This document shows, piece by piece, positions 1 to 6,613 of a stretch of 22,463 nucleotides of DNA. Origin of the DNA: a virus. The stretch spans positions 1 to 22,463 of IMG/VR virus record IMGVR_UViG_3300046809_000137; one strand, given 5' to 3'. Position 1 is the first letter of the stretch; the number at the start of each line of letters is the position of its first letter. The notes beneath the pieces are model-generated. The model was not told the origin of the DNA. It saw nothing but the letters and a program-made list of their open reading frames with translations, and did no database searches. Position numbers and translations under genes: made by a program.

Positions 1-64
1 TGAGGTCCAGGCGCATGGCCTCGATGCGGTGGGCGAGCTCGCCGTTCGTCGGATCGGTGGGCAC
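1..64 (-). CDS. Start of an unknown small protein downstream of the holin (partial)
   Basis: Only the first 21 codons lie in the window. The GTG start at 64 is preceded by GGAG six bases upstream, and it begins 17 bases after the holin-like gene ends, so it is very likely translated as the next lysis-region gene. The visible residues read VPTDPTNGELAHRIEAMRLDL, a polar amphipathic start that could open a coiled coil. Short proteins with this kind of N-terminus followed by one membrane segment are common beside actinophage lysins, but the rest is outside the window, so no function is assigned. Confidence 0.6.
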   Translation of the reverse strand, partial: MPTDPTNGELAHRIEAMRLDL

Positions 65-81
65 GTGCTACTCCGTCTGGC

Positions 82-456
82 TCAGACGACGTCCTGTACG
101 GGCCGGTTGGCCCGCGGCACGACGGCCGGGCTCGCCGGGGATACCTGGCCGCGGGTGATGAACATCAGGACGGCGAGGACCAGGCCGTTGATGGCTGCGG
201 TCGTCGTGGGTGCGACGTTGTACCCAAACGCGGCCACGGCGGAGGCGATGGTGGCGACGAGGGTGGTGAAGGCTTGCACGGCGATCGGCCGGGTCACCGC
301 AGCGGCGATCGCGCCGAGGATCGCGGAGACACCGGCGACGGTCCAGCCCGCTTCGTTCTGGGTGAGGCCGACGTTGAACGTGACGACGAGGCCGAGGATG
401 GCGCTGAGGGAGTTCAGTGCCAGCGCGGGCTCTCGCCCGAAGATCAGGATCTTCAT
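82..456 (-). CDS. Holin-like membrane protein
   Basis: A 124-residue protein with about four hydrophobic segments, near residues 15-33, 38-57, 60-81 and 87-105, and a short polar C-terminal tail rich in Pro and Val. It follows the endolysin gene at once (18 bases between stop and start). Size, multiple membrane spans and position make it a likely holin, the inner-membrane pore that lets the amidase reach the cell wall. The ATG at 456 has only a weak upstream GAGAA. Holins are not conserved in sequence, so the assignment rests on topology and neighbourhood. A structural or superinfection-exclusion membrane protein is the alternative. Confidence 0.65.
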   Translation of the reverse strand: MKILIFGREPALALNSLSAILGLVVTFNVGLTQNEAGWTVAGVSAILGAIAAAVTRPIAVQAFTTLVATIASAVAAFGYNVAPTTTAAINGLVLAVLMFITRGQVSPASPAVVPRANRPVQDVV

Positions 457-474
457 GGGGTTCTCGTTTCTGGT

Positions 475-1299
475 TCAGGCGACGACGGTGAAGCCGTGTC
501 TCGCCGCGAGCTTGCTGAGGGACGTCTGGCCGGGGATGCCGTCGGCCGAGCTGCCGCTGTAGGAGCCGCCCGCCTTGGAGCGCTGCCATGCCTTGTAGGC
601 GGTGACGGTGAGGCTGCCGAAGCTGCCGTCGACGTACTGCTGGTCGAGGAGGCCTTCGGCGTGCAAGGCCTTCTCGACGAGGAGGGTCTCCGCCCGGTAG
701 GTGGCGTGGCCCTGCGCGGCCGACGGGTCCTTCTTCGCCGCGGCCACCACGTGGGCGACGCTGACCTTCGGCTTGGCGGCGGGCTTGGGGGTGGGCGTGA
801 TGCCGAGGATCGCCTTGGCGCGCGCGATGATCGCAGGTCGCTGCGCCTTGATCGCGTCGCCGGGGCATCCGGTGTGGCCGCCCCAGGCTGCGCCGCCCAT
901 GCCGTGCCAGCCGAGGCCCTTGCCGTTGGGGTCGTCGATCGACTGGAGCGGCACCGCGTACTCGGTGTGCAGCCACGCGAGCAGGTGCGCGGCGTTCTCG
1001 ACCTGGGAGGCGGTGAGAGCGGCCGGAACGAACCCTTCGTTCTCGATCGACACCCAGTGACTGTTGCCGTCAGCCTCTGCCCAGGCTCGATCCTTGGTGT
1101 CGACGAGCTGGCGCAGGCCGCCGGTCTTCGGGTTGAGGAAGTGGCTGGACGCCTGCGACTTGGGGTTCTTGAACCAGGCCTCCGATCCGGCTTCGGTGCC
1201 CTGCTGGATGTGAAGGAGGAGGCCACGGACCTCGACCATGCCGTCGACGCGCTTGTTCGGGGTGGGGCCAATGAAGGTGGCCCCGGGCATGAGCGCCAT
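475..1299 (-). CDS. Endolysin, N-acetylmuramoyl-L-alanine amidase with C-terminal wall-binding domain
   Basis: A 274-residue lysin that should cut the amide bond between muramic acid and the stem peptide at the end of infection. The N-terminal part (about 20-165) looks like an Amidase_2/PGRP fold: LLLHIQQ gives a first zinc ligand at H30, and the GWHGMGG...GGHTGCPGD stretch gives H132, H142 and C145 as candidates for the other ligands. After a Lys/Pro/Ala linker (about 165-185) comes a C-terminal repeat-type peptidoglycan-binding domain (about 195-274) with the VDGSFGSLTVTAYKAWQ signature. The ATG at 1299 has an ACGGAG site overlapping the end of the preceding gene. A longer in-frame start at 1335 lies inside that gene and has no better site. 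There is no signal peptide, so export depends on a holin. Confidence 0.9.
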   Translation of the reverse strand: MALMPGATFIGPTPNKRVDGMVEVRGLLLHIQQGTEAGSEAWFKNPKSQASSHFLNPKTGGLRQLVDTKDRAWAEADGNSHWVSIENEGFVPAALTASQVENAAHLLAWLHTEYAVPLQSIDDPNGKGLGWHGMGGAAWGGHTGCPGDAIKAQRPAIIARAKAILGITPTPKPAAKPKVSVAHVVAAAKKDPSAAQGHATYRAETLLVEKALHAEGLLDQQYVDGSFGSLTVTAYKAWQRSKAGGSYSGSSADGIPGQTSLSKLAARHGFTVVA

Positions 1300-1301
1300 G
1301 G

Positions 1302-2219
1302 TCAGGCTCCGTTCGCGTTGTTGCTGGGCGCCCACGGCCGCATCAGATCCGCCAACTCCTGGGCAGCAACAGCCGCCTCAGCCAGTCGAGGATTCGGAGC
1401 AGGAGTGGGCGCGGGAGGAGGGGTCGGCACCGGGACGGGCTGGGGCTGCGGCACGGGGTTGGCGGCGCCGGTCAGCGCCGCGAAGTCCGTGCCGAGGGTG
1501 TACAGGTCGAATCCGGAGATGTCCTTGCCGGACTTCGGGTCGATCATGTCGGGGGTGACGATGACCCAGCCCTCGTCGAAGTACTTCCGGAAGAACGCCC
1601 AGGTCAGCTTCTGGACGGCACCCCAGGTGACGCACTCCAGTTCGGTCTCGTCGTAGGCGCCGACGGTGACGCAGTGGCCGTCCCTCGGTGCGGGCGCGCC
1701 CTTGACGACGTCCCACCGCTGCCCGTTGTTGAACTGGCTCATCGCGTAGTCGGGGAAGTTGAACCCGCAGTAGATCTGCCCGAACAGGGTGATGGCCTGC
1801 TTGACCTGGGTCTGGTTGGACAGGTCGACCTTGGCGAAGGCGACGATCTTCTCGCCGAGGAAACCGTGCTTGCGCCAGTAGTCGAGGACGTCCTGACAGA
1901 CCGCGCCCTGGTCGGTGTTCGGGTCGGTGGGGTCGTATCCGGTGATCGCCGTGTAGAAGGCGAGCGCCTGGGCGGTGTCGACCTTCAGGACGGTGCCCTG
2001 ATTGACGTACACGTCGCCGATCCGCTTGTGAGCCACACCCGCACAGGTGCAGTCGCCGGCAACATCGTTCCCAAGCATCCCCCAGGCGCTGGCGGGAACC
2101 GGGTTGAGCCAGTCCGCCGAGGCGGGCGGGGCGGGCAGTGCGACGGCGTAGTTGCCGAACGCGAGGTGCAGCCGGGCAGGTTCGGCCGGACGCCGACCGC
2201 CCCGGAAGATGATGGTCAA
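1302..2219 (-). CDS. Papain-like cysteine peptidase-fold protein
   Basis: A 305-residue protein if started at the TTG at 2219, which has GGAG six bases upstream; an ATG at 2249 is in frame but has no visible ribosome site. Seen in the sequence: GNDVAGDCTCAG (51-61), which aligns with the papain nucleophile motif G-S-C-W-A and makes C57 the nucleophile; GHCVTVGAY with H182 as the base; and VTWG (197-200) at the place of papain NSWG, so the third catalytic Asn is replaced. A Pro-rich linker (about 250-272) leads to a short helical tail. It lies between tail-tip genes and the endolysin and ends 2 bases before the endolysin ATG. Role unknown: a tail-associated peptidase, a lysis accessory protein or a non-catalytic binding fold are all possible. 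Confidence 0.6.
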   Translation of the reverse strand: MTIIFRGGRRPAEPARLHLAFGNYAVALPAPPASADWLNPVPASAWGMLGNDVAGDCTCAGVAHKRIGDVYVNQGTVLKVDTAQALAFYTAITGYDPTDPNTDQGAVCQDVLDYWRKHGFLGEKIVAFAKVDLSNQTQVKQAITLFGQIYCGFNFPDYAMSQFNNGQRWDVVKGAPAPRDGHCVTVGAYDETELECVTWGAVQKLTWAFFRKYFDEGWVIVTPDMIDPKSGKDISGFDLYTLGTDFAALTGAANPVPQPQPVPVPTPPPAPTPAPNPRLAEAAVAAQELADLMRPWAPSNNANGA

Positions 2220-2254
2220 GGGTGGCTCCGAGAGGGCGCGTTGGGGCATGCGAA

Positions 2255-2279
2255 AGGCCCGCGCACCATGCACGGGCCT
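2255..2279 (-). terminator. Terminator-like hairpin after the 86-residue gene
   Basis: In the transcribed direction AGGCCCG (2279-2273) pairs perfectly with CGGGCCT (2261-2255) across an 11-base loop and is followed by TTTCGC. It sits 16 bases after the stop of the upstream gene and just before the papain-like gene. The T-run is short, so termination may be partial. Confidence 0.5.
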
Positions 2280-2295
2280 CGGGGTGACGGTGGGG

Positions 2296-2556
2296 TCAGA
2301 CGAAGACGGGCGGAACGGCCGCCAGGTCGGTCACGTAGCTGATCTGGTTGACGTCCGTCTTCTGGATGGTGATCTGCGCCGACGTTCCGGCAGGTGTCGC
2401 CACCCCGCGCAGCGCCGACAGCAGCGCCAGGGCCGTCGTGTCGTCGACGCCCGACTCGCCCCACAGTGTGAATGATCCGCTGGACTCGGCGCCGGTCGCA
2501 TTCTTCGTGAACCCGACAGTGAAGTCGTAGCGGGTCTGATCGTTGTTGCTGCTCAC
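2296..2556 (-). CDS. Small hypothetical protein between tail tip and lysis genes
   Basis: I do not recognise this 86-residue protein. It starts with GTG at 2556, four bases after a strong GAGGAG, and only 16 bases after the C1q-like gene, so it is probably co-translated with the tail-tip genes. It is soluble, without membrane segment or cysteine. The alternating pattern (TRYDFTVGF, GSFTLWGES, AQITIQKTD) suggests beta strands, with a short helix (TTALALLSAL) in the middle. A hairpin terminator follows it. It may be a small tail component or a tail-tip chaperone; nothing in the sequence decides this. Confidence 0.75.
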   Translation of the reverse strand: MSSNNDQTRYDFTVGFTKNATGAESSGSFTLWGESGVDDTTALALLSALRGVATPAGTSAQITIQKTDVNQISYVTDLAAVPPVFV

Positions 2557-2572
2557 AGGACTCCTCGCTTAG

Positions 2573-3103
2573 TCAGCTGGAGATCCGCCACAGGGACATG
2601 GTGGTCAGGATCGCGTTGGTTGTGGACGTGGCCAGCGTGCTGCCCGAGTTCTGCCACGCCGCCAGCTCGACGTAGTCGCCCACCGCCATCTGCACCATCG
2701 TTGCCGTGAACACGCTGGTGCCGTTGCTGCCTGAGGCAGCCGACTGCACGGCCGACCCGGTGACACCGACCCCGTTCAGGAACACCTGTAGCGTGCGCGT
2801 GCCGGTCGCGTTGGAGGCGAAGCACACGGAGCCGGTGACGATGTACAGGCCCGCGGTCTGGGCCGTGTAGCGGGACGTGTTGGTGGTGGTGGAGTGGCCG
2901 CCGTCGCTGTCGACGATTTCGGTGTCGAGGGTGAGGACCGCGGATGTGGTGGTGCTGGTGAAGGACTGCCCGGTGCTGGCGTAGCCCTTGAAGCGGACCG
3001 GTGCGAACAGGTAGTTGAGGCCACCCAGGATGTTGGCGTTCCACAGGGCGCTGGTGTTGAAGTTTCCGGGGACTTCGGTCGGGACGCTCGGGATGGTGGC
3101 CAC
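2573..3103 (-). CDS. Tail-tip protein with C1q/TNF-like jelly-roll domain (probable receptor binding)
   Basis: A 176-residue protein. After a short N-terminal region (about 1-35), residues 40-175 have a C1q/TNF-like pattern: YTAQTAGLYIVTGSVCF, then TLQVFLNGV, then VQMAVGDYVELAAWQNS, and a final hydrophobic strand SLWRIS. Such domains form compact trimers at the tips of tail fibres and often bind host surface sugars, so this is a good candidate for the receptor-binding tip. The GTG at 3103 follows GAGGAGG, which overlaps the stop region of the large tail gene upstream (10 bases apart). Fold assignment is from pattern recognition only. Receptor specificity cannot be read from the sequence. Confidence 0.7.
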   Translation of the reverse strand: MATIPSVPTEVPGNFNTSALWNANILGGLNYLFAPVRFKGYASTGQSFTSTTTSAVLTLDTEIVDSDGGHSTTTNTSRYTAQTAGLYIVTGSVCFASNATGTRTLQVFLNGVGVTGSAVQSAASGSNGTSVFTATMVQMAVGDYVELAAWQNSGSTLATSTTNAILTTMSLWRISS

Positions 3104-3112
3104 AGGCCCTCC

Positions 3113-6100
3113 TCAGTAGGCGAAGGCCGTGTAATCGAACCGGCTCGACTGGTCGTAGGTGGTGGGGTCGGTGACTCCGGCCGGAAGCGGCTCGCAGATG
3201 ATGTCGGCCGCCGTGTGGGCTTTGGTGGTGGCGGCGGTCAGGGTGATGACCGCCGTGGTCCAGCCCGGGGACGTGGCACCGACACTGAGAACCGTCACCG
3301 TCTCCTGGTTGGCGGTGTTCTGGCCGAGCACCAGCGTCTGGCCGGGGCCGAGCTGGGTCGCGAGCGGGTTGGTGGTGTCGGCCGACGCGTTCACCGTGAT
3401 CGACGTGACGCCTGACGACGGCGACGTGGCGAATGTGGTGTGCCACGCGGCGAAAACCCCGTAAGAGGTGAGGTCCGCCGGAGAGCACTGGAGCGTGCAC
3501 CAGGCGTCGCCGTCGTTGCCGAAGTCCCACTGGATGTTCTCGGCGAAGCAGTCCACCTGGATAGTCGGCAACCCGGGCGGCCGGCGCATCACCCGGACCC
3601 GGGTGCCGAGTTCCAGGCTCAGGCAGACCGCCCACAGCGCGGGGTTCGCGGACGGGTGCAGTTTGATGGAGCTGACGCGGGTGGCGGGCGCTTTGTAGCG
3701 GGAGAGCAGGTATCCGGCCGCGTCCTGGCATTCGGAAGTGCTGGTCGAGTTGATGGTGCGGGTCAGAGTCCTCGGGAAGTAGTTCGCAATCGAGGTGGCG
3801 TCGGTGTTGTAGAAGTTCTGGCCGCTCGACTCCTGGGTGACCGTGATCTGGTTCGACAGGTGCGTGCTGTCGAAGTCCAGCGTCACTTCCTCGTAGGGCC
3901 ACTCGCCTGCCGACGTGTTCTCGCCGAACGTGTACATCGGGACCATGGAGTTGTAGCGACCGGAGCGGGCCTTGAACTGGACAGTCCCGGCCCGGTCGAC
4001 GAAGTGGGCGCCGTTCTCTGTATCGACGACGGCCTGCAACGCCGACATGGCGTCCTGGCCGTCGAGGTTCGCCGGACCCATGCTTGCCGTCAGTCCGGTC
4101 TGCAGCGACGAGGCGCCGCTGAAGCCCGCGTAGCGCAGGATGCGGGCGTAGCGGGCGTTCGTCGACTCTCCGGAGCAGGAGGACTTCCACGCTGAGTACA
4201 AGTTACCCATGGCCGTCGACGACAGTTGCGTGGGAAATTCTGCCGCGAACGCGAGGTCGCCCTTGTAGTTGAAGGTGGTGCCGTTGCCGACGGTGATGTC
4301 GACAAAACCTCCCAGATTGTCGCCGACGAGCCCGCTCGGCATCGTTGCCGGGTTGACGCTGCCGAACGCCCAGGTGGTGCCGTCCAGTGACAGCCGGAAT
4401 GTTGCACTTGCCGCGTCGTAGCCGAAGATCGCAAGATGCCAGTCGCCGTTCACGACGTTCACGGCGCCGGGAAAATCGAGTGCCACGCTGGCTCCGGTGG
4501 GACCGTAGAGCCACACCTGGAGCAGGCTGCCGCTGGTGATCACGAGATACAGCTGCGAGCCGGACGGGTTTCCGCTCGCGCGCTGCGAGTCCATCGACGA
4601 CCACAGTGTCGCGTGTGCGGTCGGCACGGGCCCCGTGTATTTGAAGGCCAGCATGCGCGAGTACGAGCCGCTGTTGGCGGGCCCGGCGATCCCGGCGCTG
4701 GTCAGTTTGATGAAGGTGGCGCCGCCGGTGATGAGGACGGTGCCGGGATTCGAGTTGTTGAATGTGGCAACGGTTCCGCTGGATCCCGTGTAGAGACCAG
4801 TCGCATCCGTGGCCGTGATCGAGCTCCCGAACACCAGCGACCCGGCGCCGTATTTGCTGACGGCGAGCTGTGCGGCCGGATTGTTGCCCGTCCAGTCCGT
4901 CACCGCCACGGAACCGGCGGGGTCATCCAGCTTGTACACGAACCGCGGCGAATTCGCGTTGATCTCCTGCGTGAGCGGATCCGACAACGTCTGCTGCGAG
5001 AGCAGCGAAAACGTGTCGACCGCGGTCGGCTGCACGACGCCGTAGGTGCCGGACATGTCCCACGACGACGGCCAGCGTTCCGTCCAGCCCGCATACACCG
5101 GGAACCAGACGCCGGGCGCCGTCCAGGTGGTGGCCGTGGCGCCCTTCTCCAGCTGCCAGCCATCTACCTGGATGCTGCAGGTGGCCGCAGCCGCGGACGT
5201 GTCCAGTGCGAGGCCGCAGTTCATGGCTCCGGCCCCGGCCGGCAGCGTGAACGTTGCCGTGAATGTCGTCCAGGCTGCGGTCGCCGACCCGGTCAACGTT
5301 GCCGGGGTGCCGAAGTTGAGGGTGTTGGTGCTCACGGACGTGTAGTTGCCGATGAAGGCGCGAACCGCGAGCGTCGTCGCCGGGGTGATGTTCCTCGCCC
5401 GCAGCTGCACGGTGTACGTCTGACCAGGGAGCGCCGACCAGCGGGGCGTGTACACGATGCGTGTCGACCCGGCGGTGGCGTTGGGCACGCTGAACTGCAT
5501 GACCGTCGAGCCCTGCCAGGCCGTCGCCGAGGAGACGAAGCTGCCGCCCGTACTGTCGCTGATGGAGAAAATGTCCGGGCCGGTCACGCCCTGCGGAATG
5601 GCGCCGAGCGCATAGCCGCCCAGGTCGCCCGCGGTGGCCATGACCTGGTCGAGCACGTTGCGGGTGGCTGGCCACTGGGCGCGACGCCGGTAGGGCTGGT
5701 AGGGGGCGATGTGCCCGTACCAGGGGCCGGCCGCGTTGGTGGGGTCCAGGGCCGCGTCTGTGTTGGCGAGTGTCAGCGATGCTTCGCCGGTTCGTACCTG
5801 GTCGATTTCGTACTGCCGCCCCCGGGATACGGTCACGGTCTGCCGGGTGCGGTCGGAGACTTCGACATACCTGTCGAGTGGCTGGGTGCCCCCGTTGGCG
5901 TTCCAGAAAGCACCCCAACCGTCTTCGATGAGCGGCCAGTTCAGGTTGGGCATGCTGGGTGCCGACGTGGTGGTGTTGACGTGGTCGATGTAGGCGAACT
6001 GGCCTGCGGTTTCGGTGGCGTAGTAGCCGGTGACGAACTGGAACTTCGTGGCGGTCGCCGCCCAGGTGTAGGCGATAGTCGCGCGGGTGGTCCACGTGTA

Positions 6101-6562
6101 CGCGTCCGGCGACGTGGCGAACACGAAACTGCCGGAGACCTCCTGGATGCGCCACCAGGCGTAGCTATAGGCGTCGTAGGCGGCGGCCGACGCGGCGATC
6201 GTGATGGTGCTGTTGACGGCGGCGTTGACGACCCGGGCCTGGAACACCCCGCCGGAAACGAAGAGGCTGGCTTTGTTGTTGGCGTCGAGGAGCACCTCGA
6301 AGAACGTCTCAGTGCTGCCGTTCCCCACCGGGGTGGGTACGACGCGCGCGTAGATCCCGTTCGGGTTGGCTGAGGTGGCGGAGGTCGCGTCCCAGGGGGT
6401 AGAGGCGAGCGAGTAGTAGTTCGTGGTGCACGACACCGCCACCCGGTCCAGCACGGTGTCGACCTGGACGTTCGGGCTGGCCGAGGATGCGTTCCACAGG
6501 GTCGTGTTGAGCGCTGCCGCGCCGAACGTGTCGGCGAGCGTGGACAGCTTCGGGTTCGCCAC
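3113..6562 (-). CDS. Large tail hub/adhesin protein with two laminin-G-like lectin modules
   Basis: A 1149-residue protein directly after the tape measure, the place of the distal tail/tail-hub proteins. Rough layout: a LamG/concanavalin-like domain (1-200), a distal-tail-like segment (205-300, with VTVSRGRQYEIDQV and an ASLTLANTDAALDP stretch), a carbohydrate-binding-like beta sandwich (330-482, ending DGWQLEKGATATTW), a second LamG-like domain (541-794), a hub-like part (800-1045, with DGQDAMSALQAVVDTENGAHF) and a C-terminal beta module (1050-1123). It probably joins tail-end structure and host glycan binding in one chain. The GTG start at 6562 lies inside an 11-bp hairpin. The start is supported because the LamG domain begins immediately (MANPKLSTLADTF). 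Domain borders are estimates. Confidence 0.8.
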   Translation of the reverse strand: MANPKLSTLADTFGAAALNTTLWNASSASPNVQVDTVLDRVAVSCTTNYYSLASTPWDATSATSANPNGIYARVVPTPVGNGSTETFFEVLLDANNKASLFVSGGVFQARVVNAAVNSTITIAASAAAYDAYSYAWWRIQEVSGSFVFATSPDAYTWTTRATIAYTWAATATKFQFVTGYYATETAGQFAYIDHVNTTTSAPSMPNLNWPLIEDGWGAFWNANGGTQPLDRYVEVSDRTRQTVTVSRGRQYEIDQVRTGEASLTLANTDAALDPTNAAGPWYGHIAPYQPYRRRAQWPATRNVLDQVMATAGDLGGYALGAIPQGVTGPDIFSISDSTGGSFVSSATAWQGSTVMQFSVPNATAGSTRIVYTPRWSALPGQTYTVQLRARNITPATTLAVRAFIGNYTSVSTNTLNFGTPATLTGSATAAWTTFTATFTLPAGAGAMNCGLALDTSAAAATCSIQVDGWQLEKGATATTWTAPGVWFPVYAGWTERWPSSWDMSGTYGVVQPTAVDTFSLLSQQTLSDPLTQEINANSPRFVYKLDDPAGSVAVTDWTGNNPAAQLAVSKYGAGSLVFGSSITATDATGLYTGSSGTVATFNNSNPGTVLITGGATFIKLTSAGIAGPANSGSYSRMLAFKYTGPVPTAHATLWSSMDSQRASGNPSGSQLYLVITSGSLLQVWLYGPTGASVALDFPGAVNVVNGDWHLAIFGYDAASATFRLSLDGTTWAFGSVNPATMPSGLVGDNLGGFVDITVGNGTTFNYKGDLAFAAEFPTQLSSTAMGNLYSAWKSSCSGESTNARYARILRYAGFSGASSLQTGLTASMGPANLDGQDAMSALQAVVDTENGAHFVDRAGTVQFKARSGRYNSMVPMYTFGENTSAGEWPYEEVTLDFDSTHLSNQITVTQESSGQNFYNTDATSIANYFPRTLTRTINSTSTSECQDAAGYLLSRYKAPATRVSSIKLHPSANPALWAVCLSLELGTRVRVMRRPPGLPTIQVDCFAENIQWDFGNDGDAWCTLQCSPADLTSYGVFAAWHTTFATSPSSGVTSITVNASADTTNPLATQLGPGQTLVLGQNTANQETVTVLSVGATSPGWTTAVITLTAATTKAHTAADIICEPLPAGVTDPTTYDQSSRFDYTAFAY

Positions 6563-6592
6563 CGGGCACCGCCAATCCGGCGCCCGGTGGCG
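6557..6592 (-). terminator. Strong hairpin between tape measure and tail hub genes, covering the next start codon
   Basis: Bases 6557-6567 and 6582-6592 form a perfect 11-bp inverted repeat (CGCCACCGGGC / GCCCGGTGGCG) with a 14-base loop. It begins 22 bases after the tape measure stop. The GTG start of the tail hub gene (6562-6560) is part of the distal arm. No T-run follows, so it may act as an RNA-level control or stabiliser rather than a plain terminator. Confidence 0.55.
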
Positions 6593-6613
6593 CCCTCGAA
6601 CGTGTCTGCTGGG

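Noticed and set aside
274-1656. 460-codon plus-strand open frame over the lysis genes
   Set aside because: Runs antisense through the endolysin and papain-like genes, both of which have clear motifs; composition is typical of a shadow frame.
2553-4190. 545-codon minus-strand frame overlapping the tail hub and C1q-like genes
   Set aside because: Crosses several real gene boundaries, has His/Arg/Pro-rich composition and no motif; it is an alternative frame of the true genes.
4436-6373. 645-codon open frame on the plus strand
   Set aside because: It is antisense to the tail hub gene, its protein is Arg/Gly/Val-rich low-complexity, and it exists because stops are rare in the complementary frame of GC-rich codons.
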